From Actinomycetes bacterium (GTDB lineage Bacteria; Actinomycetota; Acidimicrobiia; Acidimicrobiales; RAAP-2): DNA of 44,375 nt. The notes beneath the pieces were generated by a model that worked only from the letters and a program-made list of their open reading frames with translations, did no database searches and had not been told where the DNA came from. The stretch lies in NCBI GenBank assembly GCA_021791615.1, contig JAJYWG010000207.1, forward strand, positions 1 through 44,375, read 5' to 3'. Positions 34,450 through 43,022 of this stretch are shown here, in pieces (positions within the stretch are counted from its first letter, which is position 1; every line of letters starts with the position of its first letter). The position numbers were made by a program, and so were the translations under genes.

Positions 34450-35577
34450 ATGAGCCCTTTACACCGAGCTCCCGAGGGAGGCGCGGCATCGCCCGCCCCT
34501 CCGGCGCCACCGCCCGCTGCGGACTCCGTGCCGGTCGGCATCGACGACGCGGGTGTGACCAACTGGTTCCGCCAGCACGTCCCCGGAGCCGTCCCACCCC
34601 TCACCTACGACCTCGTGGCCGGAGGCCGGTCGAACCTCACGTACCGGGTGACCGACGCCGCCGGCGGCGTCTACGCCCTCCGCCGGCCCCCGACCAGCCA
34701 CGTGCTGCCCACCGCCCACGACATGGCCCGCGAGTACCGGGTGATGACCGCCCTGGGCCCGACGGCCGTGCCGGTGCCGGCCACCTACGGGCTGTGCCAG
34801 GACCCCGAGGTGAACGGCGCGCCGTTCTACGTGATGGAGTTCGTCGAGGGTCACATCCTGCGTGACCAGGCGGCGGCGGAGTCGGCATTCGACCGCGAGA
34901 CCCGCTCCCGGATCGGCGACGAGATGGCCGACACCCTGGCCGCCCTGCACGCCGTGGACCCCGATCGGGTCGGGTTGGGCGACCTCGGGCGCCGAGGCGG
35001 GTACATCGAGCGCCAGCTCCGCCGCTGGACCGAGCAGTTCCGCCAGATGGCCGGACCCGACGACGACCACCGTTCCCTCGTGGAGCAGGTGGGCGCGGCG
35101 CTGGCCGACGCCATCCCCGCCCCCGGCGACGGCCGCCCGGGGGACGTCACTATCGTCCACGGTGACTACCGCCTGGACAACGTGGTCCTGGGCGCCGACG
35201 GCCGGGTGGCCGCGGTCCTCGACTGGGAGATCTGCACCCTGGGAGACCCGATGGCCGACGTCGGGTTGCTGATGGTCTACTGGGCCGAACCCGGTGACGG
35301 CGACCCGTTCTTGGGCCAAGCTCCCCCGACGAACGCCTCGGGGTTCGCCACGCGCCGTGAGGTCCTCGCCCGCTACGCCGAGAAATCGGGTCGTGACGTG
35401 TCCCAGGTCGGCTTCTACATGGCCTTCGGCTACTGGAAGCTCGCCTGCATCCTCCAGGGCGTCTACGCGCGCTACGTGGCCGGGGCCGGGGCGGGGGATG
35501 CCGGGAGCGTCGATTCGTTCCCCAAGACGGTGGCCCGGCTCGCCCAGCTGGCGGCGGCCACCTTGGAAGGATCGTGA
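34450..35577 (+). CDS. APH-like phosphotransferase (ACAD10-type)
   Basis: This 375-residue kinase-like protein has the aminoglycoside-phosphotransferase fold. Visible features are the Gly-rich loop LVAGGRSNLTYRV (55-67), the hydrophobic hinge region ending MEFVEGHIL (129-137), the catalytic HGDYRLDNVVL (237-247; D239, N244) and the metal-binding DWE (258-260). The wording RRPPTSHVLPTAHDMAREYRV fits the ACAD10/FadE36-like group, which phosphorylates 4-hydroxyacids or other small molecules and not antibiotics. The N-terminal 25 residues are Pro/Ala-rich. Its stop overlaps the PAC2 gene start as GTGA. Substrate unknown. Confidence 0.9.
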   Translation: MSPLHRAPEGGAASPAPPAPPPAADSVPVGIDDAGVTNWFRQHVPGAVPPLTYDLVAGGRSNLTYRVTDAAGGVYALRRPPTSHVLPTAHDMAREYRVMTALGPTAVPVPATYGLCQDPEVNGAPFYVMEFVEGHILRDQAAAESAFDRETRSRIGDEMADTLAALHAVDPDRVGLGDLGRRGGYIERQLRRWTEQFRQMAGPDDDHRSLVEQVGAALADAIPAPGDGRPGDVTIVHGDYRLDNVVLGADGRVAAVLDWEICTLGDPMADVGLLMVYWAEPGDGDPFLGQAPPTNASGFATRREVLARYAEKSGRDVSQVGFYMAFGYWKLACILQGVYARYVAGAGAGDAGSVDSFPKTVARLAQLAAATLEGS

Positions 35578-36458
35578 CGGTGCCCGACCCGTCCCCCCGC
35601 TACGAGATCACCTCGACGCCGGTCCTCCGTGACCCGGTCCTCGTCGTCGCCCTCGAAGGGTGGGTCGACGCCGGTCTCGGAGCGGCGACGGCCATCGCCG
35701 CCCTCCTGGCCGCCGGCGGCAACGAAGCCGTCGTCACCTTCGACGGGGACCATTTCTTGGACCAGCGGGCCCGCCGTCCGGTGGTCCACATCGTCGACGG
35801 CGTCACCACCGAGCTCAGCTGGCCCCGCACCCAGATCCGTCACGGGGCCGACCAACGAGGGGCCGACATGCTCTTCCTGGTGGGACCCGAGCCGGACTTC
35901 CACTGGCGCCAGTTCGTCGACGACGTGGTGGGCCTGGCCCTCGGCTACCACGTCCGCATGGTGGTCGGCCTGGGTGCCTTCCCCGCACCGGCGCCGCACA
36001 CCCGCCCGGTGAAGCTCGCCGCCACCGCGCCGGCGACCTCGGCCGAGCTGGTCCACCGCATCGGAGTGGTCCAAGGCGAGCTCGAGGTGCCGGCGGGGGT
36101 CCTCGCCGCCCTGGAGCTGGGGTTCGGCGCTGCGGGAGTCGATGTCGTGAGCCTGTGGGCCCGCGTGCCGCACTACGTCGCCGCCATGCCCTTCCCCGAC
36201 GCCAGTGCGGCCCTCCTCGACGGGCTGGCCTCGGTGGCGGGGCTCTCGCTGGACGCGTCGACGCTCCGAAGCGCCGCCGACAGCTCCCGCAGGCAGGTGG
36301 ACGAGCTGATCGCCGGCAACCCCGAGCACCTGGCCATGGTCCGAAAGCTCGAGGAGAGCATCGACGCCTCCGAGGGGAACGCCCTCGGCATGGAGGAGGT
36401 TCCCTCGGGCGACGAGATCGCCGCCGAGCTGGAGAAGTTCCTGCGCGAGGAGGGGTAG
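35574..36458 (+). CDS. PAC2-family protein
   Basis: This 294-residue protein begins after a short N-terminus with PVLVVALEGWVDAGLGAATA, a hallmark of the PAC2 family (related to archaeal and eukaryotic proteasome assembly chaperones). Further family features are DQRARRPVV, the charged FDGD, and the MVVGLGAFPAPAPHTRPV stretch. The C-terminus is acidic and helical (LEESIDASEGNALGMEE). PAC2 proteins are common in actinobacteria, some of which have a proteasome; no proteasome gene lies in this window. The GTG start is coupled to the preceding APH-like gene. Confidence 0.88.
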   Translation: MTVPDPSPRYEITSTPVLRDPVLVVALEGWVDAGLGAATAIAALLAAGGNEAVVTFDGDHFLDQRARRPVVHIVDGVTTELSWPRTQIRHGADQRGADMLFLVGPEPDFHWRQFVDDVVGLALGYHVRMVVGLGAFPAPAPHTRPVKLAATAPATSAELVHRIGVVQGELEVPAGVLAALELGFGAAGVDVVSLWARVPHYVAAMPFPDASAALLDGLASVAGLSLDASTLRSAADSSRRQVDELIAGNPEHLAMVRKLEESIDASEGNALGMEEVPSGDEIAAELEKFLREEG

Positions 36459-36498
36459 CGCCGCTCCCCGGTCGAACCACGGTGGGCCCGGCATTGCT

Positions 36499-37521
36499 AT
36501 GGTGCCGGCCATGAAGATCGACGGTGGGATCGGGTTCGACCGCACGGGGATCGCCACCGCGGCCCGAGCCGCGGAGGAGATCGGCTACGACGGGGTCTGG
36601 TCGGCCGAGACCGGGCACGACCCGTTCCTCCCCCTGGCCATCGCCGCCGACGCCACCGAGCGCCTGGAGCTGGCCACCGGCATCGCCGTGGCCTTCGCCC
36701 GCAATCCGATGAACCTGGCCATCCTGGCCAACGACCTCCACGAGCTGTCCGGCGGTCGGTTCATCCTGGGCCTCGGCTCGCAGATCAAGCCCCACATCAC
36801 CAAGCGCTACTCCATGCCCTGGTCCCACCCGGCCCCCCGCATGCGAGAGCTGATCCTGGCCATCCGGGCCATCTGGGCGTCGTGGGCCACCGGGGAGAAG
36901 CTGGCGTTCCGGGGCGAGTTCTACACCCACACGCTCATGACCCCGTTCTTCAGTCCTGGCCCGAACGCCTTCGGGAACCCGAAGATCCTCCTGGCGGCCG
37001 TGGGCGAGCTCATGACCGAAGTCGCCGGCGAGGTCGGTGACGGGCTCTTGGCCCACGGGTTCACCACCGAGCGCTACCTGCGCGAGGTGAGCATCCCGGC
37101 CCTCGAACGGGGTGCGGCCAAAGCGGGGAAGACCCGTGCCGACCTCGTCGTCTCCTACCCCGGCTTCGTGGTCACCGGCGCCACCGACGAGGACGTCGAA
37201 GCGGCTACCAAGGCGGTGAAGGCCCAGATCGCCTTCTACGGCTCTACCCCGGCCTACCGCCCGGTCCTCGAGCTCCACGGCTGGGGCGATCTCCACCCTG
37301 AGCTGAACACGCTGTCCAAGCGCGGCGAGTGGGCGGCCATGGGCGAGCTGATCGACGACGAGATGCTCGAGGCCTTCGCCGTGGTGTGCCCCCTCGAAGA
37401 GGTGCCGGCCCGGATCACCGAGCGCTTCGGCGACCTGGTGGACCGATTCAGCTTCTACGCTCCCTACAAGGTCTCCGCCGACCAGTGGCGGGCTCTGCTG
37501 GCCGGCTTCCCCCGGGACTGA
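36499..37521 (+). CDS. LLM-class F420-dependent oxidoreductase (TIGR03617-like)
   Basis: This 340-residue TIM-barrel protein is a luciferase-like monooxygenase relative. Typical stretches are AEEIGYDGVWSAETGHDPFLPL, ELATGIAVAFARNP, ELSGGRFILGLGSQIKPH and ITKRYSMPWSHPAPRMREL. The lack of flavin-specific motifs and the presence of the LGLGSQ segment fit the F420-using branch common in actinobacteria. An internal ATG at 36511 (MKIDGGIGF) is an equally good start; both lack a strong binding site. It stands alone after the PAC2 gene and converges with leuS. The substrate cannot be told. Confidence 0.88.
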   Translation: MVPAMKIDGGIGFDRTGIATAARAAEEIGYDGVWSAETGHDPFLPLAIAADATERLELATGIAVAFARNPMNLAILANDLHELSGGRFILGLGSQIKPHITKRYSMPWSHPAPRMRELILAIRAIWASWATGEKLAFRGEFYTHTLMTPFFSPGPNAFGNPKILLAAVGELMTEVAGEVGDGLLAHGFTTERYLREVSIPALERGAAKAGKTRADLVVSYPGFVVTGATDEDVEAATKAVKAQIAFYGSTPAYRPVLELHGWGDLHPELNTLSKRGEWAAMGELIDDEMLEAFAVVCPLEEVPARITERFGDLVDRFSFYAPYKVSADQWRALLAGFPRD

Positions 37522-37522
37522 T

Positions 37523-37537
37523 CCCCGAAGGACGGGG
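37523..37537. terminator. Hairpin between convergent LLM and leuS genes
   Basis: CCCCG (37523-37527) pairs with CGGGG (37533-37537) with loop AAGGA, directly after the LLM stop. The rest of this 89-bp gap has further GC-rich self-complementary sequence (CCGACGTCGG). No T-run is seen. Confidence 0.4.
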
Positions 37538-37610
37538 CGGCCGGGAGCTCCACGCCGACGTCGGTGAGGCGGCCGGCGTCGGTGACCGTCGGGACCGGAG
37601 GTCGATCCCC

Positions 37611-40124
37611 TCAGAGCACCACGTTCACCAGCTTGGGCGGGCGGACCACGACCCGGGCGGGCTCGGCGTCTCCCAGCGCCGCCCGCACCTTGGGCGATGC
37701 CAGGGCCGCCGACCGTGCCTCCTCCTCTCCGATGGAAGCGTCGACCTCGAGGCGGTCCCGGACCTTGCCGTTCACCTGGACGACCATGGTCACCGTGTCT
37801 TCGGCCACCAGCCCGGGGTCGGCCGTGGGCCAGGCCTGGAGGTGAAGGGCCAACTCGTCGGGATGACGGCGCTCCCACAGCTCGGCGGTGACGTGCGGCG
37901 CCATGGGGGCCAGCAGGAGGAGGAGCATGTCGCAGGCCTCCTCCAACGCTTCGGTGCTGGCCGCCCGCTCCGAGGACATCGCCTTGTGGGCCGAGTTCAC
38001 GAGCTCCATGCAGTGGGCCACCGCGGTGTTGTACGACCAGCGATCCAGGTCCGCCGACACCTGGGCCACAGTGCGGTGGGTGGTCCGCCGGAGAGCCAGG
38101 CTCGCCGCGGGATCGAACGGGTGCTCGGGTGCTCGCTCCCCGCCGCGCTCCCCGACGGCCTCGAGGAGGCGCCAGAGCCGATCGAGGAAGCGGCCACATC
38201 CGTCGATGACCTGGTCGGTCTGCTCGGTCCAATCGAAGTCGTCGGCCGGCGGCCCGACGAACAGGTGGAACAGCCGGAGGCCGTCGGCGCCCACTGACTC
38301 GAAGTACCGGGCCGGCGAGATGAGGTTGCCCTTGGACTTGGACATCTTGGTCCCGTCCATCCGGATCATCCCCTGGGTGAAGAGGCGCTGGAACGGCTCT
38401 CGGCCGAGACCTGGGGCCAACCCGGTGTCGATGAGGACCCGGGTGAAGAACCGGGCGTAGAGGAGGTGGAGGATGGCGTGCTCGATGCCGCCGATGTACT
38501 GGTCCACCGGCATCCAGTGCCTGGCCGCGGCCGGGTCGAAGGCCATGTCCTCGTGGAATGGGTCGCAGAACCTGAGGAAGTACCAGCTCGAGTCCACGAA
38601 CGTGTCCATGGTGTCGGTCTCGCGTTCGGCCGGCCCACCGCACACCGGGCACGTCGTGCGCCGGAACCCCTCGTGGGAGGCGAGCGGCGACTTCCCGGTG
38701 GGCTCGAACGCCACGTCGTCGGGGGCCAGGACCGGGAGCTGGTCCAGGGGAACGGGGACCACCCCGTGCTTCGGGCAGTGGATCACGGGGATGGGGCAGC
38801 CCCAGTATCGCTGCCGTGACACCAGCCAGTCCCGGAGCCGGTAGTGCACCGTGCGCACCCCGAGACCCCGTGCCTCGAGGGCTTCGATCGCCCGCTCCTT
38901 GGCCGTGGCGATCTCCAGGCCGTCGAGGAAGCCGCTGTTGATCTTCTCGCCGGCCCCGGTGTACGCCCCCCGACCCTCGTCGTCCCACCCCTCGGGGGGC
39001 CGGACGGTGCGGACCACCGGGAGCCCGTACGCCTGGGCGAAGGCCCAGTCCCGCTCGTCCTCGGCCGGCACGGCCATGATGGCACCGGTGCCGTAGCCCA
39101 TGAGCACGTAGTCGGCCACGAAGAGCGGGACCTCGGCGCCGGTGAACGGGTTCACGACCTGGGTGCCGGTGTAGGCGCCACGCTTCTCGAGCGCCGCGCC
39201 GCCCTCGGCCGACGCCGTCCGCTCGATCTCCGAGCGAGCCGCCGCCAGACGGCGGAGCTCGTCCACCACCGGCCGCTGTGCTGGGGTCGTGACGTCGTCC
39301 ACCAGGGGGTGCTCGGGGGCGAGGACGGCGTAGGTCATCCCGAAGATGGTGTCGGGCCGGGTGGTGAAGACCCGGAGGGCCAGGGGGGGACGCCCGTCCG
39401 AACCATCCCGGCCGACGACGGCCAGGTCCAGCTCGGCGCCCTCGGAGCGACCGATCCAGTTGCGCTGCATGGTCTTCACCCGCTCGGGCCAGTCGAGGTC
39501 GTCCAGGCCGGCCAGGAGCTCGTCGGCGTAGGCGGTGATCCGCAGGAACCACTGCTCCAAGTCCCGGCGCTCGACCGGGTCGCCCGAGCGCTCGCAGGTC
39601 CCGTCGGACAGGACCTGTTCGTTCGCCAGGACGGTCTGGCACCCCGGGCACCAGTTCACCGGGGCGTTCGCCCGATAGGCCAAACCCGCATCGAGGAGCC
39701 GTTCGAAGATGACCTGGTTCCAGCGGATGTAGGCCGGGTCGTGGCTCCGGACCTCCCGGCGCCAGTCGTAGACGGCACCCAGGCGGACCAGCGACGCCTT
39801 CAGCTCGGCGATCCTCTGGTCGGTGAACGTCCGCGGGTGGGTCCCGGTCCGGATGGCGGCGTTCTCGGCCGGCAGGCCGAACGAGTCGAACCCAATCGGG
39901 GAGAGGACGGCGTTGCCCCGCATGGTCCGGTGCCGAACGACCAGGTCCCCGAAGGTGTAGTTGCGAACGTGACCCTGGTGGGCCGGCCCCGAGGGGTACG
40001 GGTACATGCACAGCGCGTAGAACGGAGGCCTCGGGTCGTCGTTCTCCACCTGGTAGGTCCCGTCTTCGGCCCACCGGCGTTGCCACTTCTCCTCGATCCC
40101 GGCCACGTCGTAGGCCCGGGCCAT
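37611..40124 (-). CDS. leuS: Leucine--tRNA ligase
   Basis: This class I synthetase charges tRNA-Leu. From the ATG at 40124 it has 837 residues. The HIGH-type motif is in YPYPSGPAHQGHVRNY (about 41-56) and KMSKSKGN lies near residue 593. Between them are the CP1 editing domain (TTRPDTIFGMTYAVLAPEHP) and the FVDSSWYFLRF stretch. The C-terminal anticodon-binding and VQVNGKVRDRLEV elements are also visible. A GTG 24 bases upstream is possible, but the ATG has a better upstream purine-rich stretch. No T-box or long leader precedes it. Divergent from tRNA-Ala. Confidence 0.96.
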   Translation of the reverse strand: MARAYDVAGIEEKWQRRWAEDGTYQVENDDPRPPFYALCMYPYPSGPAHQGHVRNYTFGDLVVRHRTMRGNAVLSPIGFDSFGLPAENAAIRTGTHPRTFTDQRIAELKASLVRLGAVYDWRREVRSHDPAYIRWNQVIFERLLDAGLAYRANAPVNWCPGCQTVLANEQVLSDGTCERSGDPVERRDLEQWFLRITAYADELLAGLDDLDWPERVKTMQRNWIGRSEGAELDLAVVGRDGSDGRPPLALRVFTTRPDTIFGMTYAVLAPEHPLVDDVTTPAQRPVVDELRRLAAARSEIERTASAEGGAALEKRGAYTGTQVVNPFTGAEVPLFVADYVLMGYGTGAIMAVPAEDERDWAFAQAYGLPVVRTVRPPEGWDDEGRGAYTGAGEKINSGFLDGLEIATAKERAIEALEARGLGVRTVHYRLRDWLVSRQRYWGCPIPVIHCPKHGVVPVPLDQLPVLAPDDVAFEPTGKSPLASHEGFRRTTCPVCGGPAERETDTMDTFVDSSWYFLRFCDPFHEDMAFDPAAARHWMPVDQYIGGIEHAILHLLYARFFTRVLIDTGLAPGLGREPFQRLFTQGMIRMDGTKMSKSKGNLISPARYFESVGADGLRLFHLFVGPPADDFDWTEQTDQVIDGCGRFLDRLWRLLEAVGERGGERAPEHPFDPAASLALRRTTHRTVAQVSADLDRWSYNTAVAHCMELVNSAHKAMSSERAASTEALEEACDMLLLLLAPMAPHVTAELWERRHPDELALHLQAWPTADPGLVAEDTVTMVVQVNGKVRDRLEVDASIGEEEARSAALASPKVRAALGDAEPARVVVRPPKLVNVVL

Positions 40125-40263
40125 CACCGACCCCCGGTCACGTCGCACACCCTGGTTCGAGAGCGTTCACGGAGCCGGATGCTAGCTTCCCGCCCATCGG
40201 GCACTGCCCGACGCAAGTTCGAATCGCCCCGAAGAGCGGGAACCGGGCCCGGGGCGGCGCGTG

Positions 40264-40269
40264 TATCGT
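40264..40269 (+). promoter_or_regulatory. Candidate -10 for tRNA-Ala
   Basis: TATCGT lies 14 bases before the tRNA 5' end and would place a start a few bases upstream of the tRNA. The -35 region is not clear. Confidence 0.3.
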
Positions 40270-40283
40270 GGTCAGTCACCAAC

Positions 40284-40360
40284 GGGGGCGTAGCTCAGCT
40301 GGTAGAGCGCTTGACTGGCAGTCAAGAGGTCCGTGGGTTCGAGTCCCATCGCCTCCACCA
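40284..40360 (+). tRNA. tRNA-Ala (anticodon GGC), CCA encoded
   Basis: The acceptor GGGGGCG pairs with CGCCTCC and includes the alanine identity pair G3-U70. The D arm begins TAGCTCAGCTGG, the anticodon stem CTTGA/TCAAG encloses CTGGCAG with anticodon GGC, and the T arm GTGGG-TTCGAGT-CCCAT follows. CCA is encoded at 40358-40360 and is followed by five T residues. The ISL3 element begins 11 bases after the 3' end. Confidence 0.96.
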
Positions 40361-40370
40361 TTTTTGGGGT

Positions 40371-40390
40371 CTCCCGGCATGAATGTGGGT
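40371..40390. repeat. ISL3 left inverted repeat
   Basis: The 20-bp CTCCCGGCATGAATGTGGGT is the exact reverse complement of 41929-41948. Confidence 0.97.
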
Positions 40391-40607
40391 GCCGGTGAGG
40401 ATCCCGTGTGCATGAACCCGGTACCACGACTGGCATCCCGCTGGCGGATGGCGGAGTAGCAGCCGGCTCCATGTCGGCGCCAAGGTCGTTCGTCCTCGGC
40501 TGCGCCTCCGGGCGCTCCACCTCGACCCCGACACGCCGGCTGCTCGGGGCTCTCATGCAGGCTGACGAAGCAGCCTGCCGCAGATCACGGCCAGGGTCGA
40601 TCGTGGG
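40391..40607. other. Long untranslated leader of the ISL3 element
   Basis: These 217 bases between the left inverted repeat and the start-codon hairpin hold no credible gene. A small stem (GCATCC with GGATGG near 40434-40455) is visible. The stretch may carry the transposase promoter or be remnant passenger DNA. Confidence 0.5.
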
Positions 40608-40680
40608 GTGACACGCACGGGGCCGTAGGTTCGGAGCTGCTCAGCAAGCCGAACGAAGGACGAACGCCCGTGCGTGTCAC
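40608..40680 (+). promoter_or_regulatory. Hairpin sequestering the transposase start codon
   Basis: GTGACACGCACGGG (40608-40621) and CCCGTGCGTGTCAC (40667-40680) are perfect 14-bp complements. Inside lie a second stem GTTCGG/CCGAAC (40629-40634, 40649-40654) and a third GCTG/CAGC. The GTG start (40670) is in the 3' arm; the likely ribosome site GAAGGA (40655-40660) is in the loop. In RNA read from upstream the start would be buried, a layout used by some IS elements to block translation from outside transcription. Confidence 0.75.
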
Positions 40681-41929
40681 CGCTGCATTCTCTCGCCTTC
40701 TCGCCCTCCCGGAGGTCTGGGTCCGCGAGGTGGCCTTCGAGCCAGGCGTCGTCGTGGTCAGTATCGTCCTGCGCCGCCGGCTCCTCATCTGCCCTCTCTG
40801 CAGCCATACGACCTCCGCCCGCTACGACACCCGGCCCGACGCCTCCACCTGGCGGCACCTCGACCTCGGGATCTGGCGCCTGGAGGTCCGAGCGCCCCTC
40901 GCCCGGCTGCGCTGCCCCACCCACGGAGTCGTGACCGAAGGAGTCCCATTCGCCCGGGCGGGATCCCGGTTCACCAGGGACTTCGAGGACCTGGTCGGCT
41001 ACCTGGCCACCACGGCGGACAAGGCGACGATCGGCCGGCTGTTACGCATCGACTAGGACACCGTGGGTCGGATCATCACCCGGGTGATGGGCGAGCGGCT
41101 CGACCCCGCTCGGCTCGAGCACCTCTTCTGCATCGGCGTGGACGAAGTGTCCTGGCGAATGCAGGCCCGGTTCTTGACCCTGGTCTCGGACCACAATCGG
41201 CGCTGCATCGTGTGGGGGGACGAGGGCCGGGGGCAAGCGGCCTTCGACCGGTTCTTCACCGAGCTCGGGACGAAGCGCTCGGGGCAGCTCAGTGCGGTCT
41301 CCATGGACATGTCCGCCGGCTACGCCAAGTCCGTGAAGAAGGAGGGCCACGCTCCCCAAGCCGTCATCTGTTACGACCCATTTCATGTCGTGGCCCTGGC
41401 GACGAAGGCTCTCGACGCCGTCCGTCGCGCCCACTGGCAGGAGATGCGCCGGGCGGACGAGCAGGCGGCCAAGCGCTTCAATGGGGCGCGCTGGAACCTG
41501 CTCAAGAACCCCGAGAACCTGAGCGACGAACAGGCTGCCACCCTCCGACGGCTCCGCCGGGCTTGCGGGGCAGTGTGGCGTGCCTACACCTTGAAGGAGG
41601 CGATTCGCGCCGTCTCCCACGGAGACCTGACACCCGAAGAGGTGGGCGCGCTTCTCGATCGGTTCTGCTCGAAGGCCCAGCGCTCGGGGCTGAAACCTTT
41701 CGTCACGTTGGCAAAGACGATCCGCAAGCACAAGGCTGGCATCCTGGCCGCGATTCGCCTGGGCGTGAACAATGCCCGCCACGAGGGCCTGAACCGACGG
41801 GTCCGCCTCGTCGTCAACCGGGCTTATGGCTTCCACTCCACCAAGGCAGCGCTTGCGCTCGTCGTGCTGACGGTCGGCCCGATCACGCATCTGTTGCCAC
41901 ACGAGCGAGTTGGCGGACCCGCCGGATGA
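40670..41929 (+). pseudogene. ISL3-family transposase interrupted by an amber codon
   Basis: Residues 1-128 contain the ISL3 zinc ribbon (ICPLC...RCPTHGV) and end LLRID, then TAG at 41054-41056, then DTVGRIITRV in the same frame and on to the end. Homologues read IDWDTVGRI here, so the stop is a single-base change from TGG. Downstream the catalytic acids are intact: GVDEVSW, VSMDMSAGY and NNARHEGLNRRVRL with the family-typical AYGFHS. A full protein would be about 419 residues. Read-through or suppression could in principle restore activity. The tail from GTG/ATG starts after the stop lacks the DNA-binding ribbon. Confidence 0.9.
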
Positions 41930-41948
41930 CCCACATTCATGCCGGGAG
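41929..41948. repeat. ISL3 right inverted repeat
   Basis: The 20-bp ACCCACATTCATGCCGGGAG is the exact complement of the left repeat. It overlaps the apparent ATG (41939) of the P450 fragment, which is therefore not a native start. Confidence 0.97.
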
Positions 41949-42415
41949 GCCCGGAATTGCTCGCTGCTGGCGACCAGAGCTATCTCGAGGGTGTCATCCG
42001 CGAGGTGCTCCGGTGGCGGCCTCGTGTCGTCGACACCGTACGCGAGCTGACGGGACCAATGGAGCTGGCCGGCCATCTCCTTGGGGTGGGCACCCTGGTC
42101 GCGGTGGCGCCGCTGCTCGTCCACCGCCACCCTGAGCGGTACTTTTTGCCCGACGCGTTCTTCCCCGAGCGACTTATCGGCGGCTCCGTGCCCAACCCCG
42201 CGACGTGGATACCCTTCGGCGGGGGCACGAGGCGATGCCTCAAAGTGGAACTGGCACTCGCTGAGATGGAGATCGTGCTGGGTGAGCTGCTCGCTGCCTT
42301 CACCCTCGAGCCGACGGACGCTCGTGGCGAACGGGCGTGCCTCTCCGGGACGGTGCTCGTCCCGGCGCGCGGAGCGACGGCCGTCCTGTCCCGGCGTGGC
42401 GCTGCCCTTGGCTGA
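41949..42415 (+). pseudogene. Cytochrome P450, C-terminal fragment
   Basis: About 155 residues remain. They start at the equivalent of the helix before ExxR, continue through VIREVLRWRP (ExxR motif) and the meander, and contain the heme loop FGGGTRRCLK with the ligand Cys, then run to the normal C-terminus. The Gly normally two residues after the Cys is Lys here. The N-terminal two thirds are absent and the fragment begins exactly at the right end of the ISL3 element. The frame is open to the end, but no proper promoter or start exists, so it is a remnant. Confidence 0.85.
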
Positions 42416-42440
42416 GCCCGAACACGTCAGTCCGGAAGGT

Positions 42441-43022
42441 CTAACCGACCACTCCGGCAAGCTCCGACAGTGCGGCGACGGAGTGGTCGGGGGCGAGGAA
42501 GTGGGCCGGATACGGCCGACCTTGACGATTGACCCACGCGGTGCGCAAGCCGGCTCGCTTGGCGCCGTCGATGTCCCAGGGGTGCACGGCGACGAGCAGC
42601 ATGTCCGCCGGATCGACCGAACAGGTGCGCGCCGCATACTCGTAGGCCGCCGCGGCTGGCTTCCACACCCCGGCGTCCTCGACGGATAGCAGCCGCTCGA
42701 AGTGGTCACGGATCCCGGCGGCTGCAAGGAGTCTCTCTGCGACCGCGGTCGAGCCGTTGCCCAACGTGACGAGGCGTGCTCCAGAGGCAGCAAGCGCACG
42801 TACGCCGTCGGGTACGTCGGGATGGACAGCCAGCTCGAGGAATCCGCTCATCATGTGCTCGATCGCCGCGTCGAGGTCATGGGTCAAGGTTTGGCCGGCC
42901 AGGACCGAGCGGAGCACACCTTCGGCGATGGTGGAGAACAGCTCGGTGGTGCCGGCAGCGGTGAGTGCGAAGCCGTCGCGCAGTAACGATGCGAACCAGA
43001 CCTTTGCCGTCCATTCGGCCCA
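42441..43022 (-). pseudogene. HAD-superfamily hydrolase (haloacid dehalogenase type II-like), 5' truncated
   Basis: The readable part (about 194 residues) begins near WAEWTAKVWFASLLRDG and continues through VTLGNGST (motif II region), SVEDAGVWKPAAAAYEYAA (motif III Lys) and MLLVAVHPWDIDGAKRAGLRTAWVNRQG, all typical of type II (S)-2-haloacid dehalogenase relatives. The N-terminal motif with the nucleophilic Asp is missing. The frame stays open upstream but enters the IS1634-type region, so the gene was cut by that insertion. A GTG at 42917 could start a shorter product, but it would lack catalysis. Convergent with the P450 fragment 25 bp away. Confidence 0.8.

Larger units (their letters stand above)
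40371..41948 (+). mobile_element. ISL3-family insertion sequence (1578 bp)
   Basis: The element is bounded by perfect 20-bp inverted repeats and carries one ISL3-type transposase gene with the zinc-ribbon and DDE parts intact apart from one stop codon. The eight bases outside each end (TTTGGGGT left, GCCCGGAA right) do not match, so the target duplication expected for ISL3 is missing. The left end lies 10 bp after tRNA-Ala; the right end abuts a P450 fragment. The 5' untranslated part before the transposase is about 280 bp, long for an IS, and ends in a strong hairpin over the start codon. Confidence 0.92.

Noticed and set aside
34450..35577. Antibiotic-resistance aminoglycoside phosphotransferase
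   Set aside because: Sequence wording fits the ACAD10-type small-molecule kinases common in actinobacteria; context is housekeeping.
35815..40086. Very long minus-strand frame (over 1400 residues) across leuS and the LLM gene
   Set aside because: It is an out-of-frame reading of leuS and antisense to LLM and PAC2; its composition is Arg/Gly/Pro-rich and resembles no protein. High GC makes stop codons rare.
40125..40283. T-box or other riboswitch before leuS
   Set aside because: No specifier hairpin or T-box consensus could be found in this short GC-rich gap.
40284..40360. Integrative element attachment site at tRNA-Ala
   Set aside because: No direct repeat of the tRNA 3' end was found further right within the window and no integrase gene is present; the insertion next to it is an IS.
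41212..42135. Alternative plus-strand frame across the ISL3 3' end into the P450
   Set aside because: Arg/Gly/Pro-rich shadow of the transposase in another frame, crossing the IS boundary.
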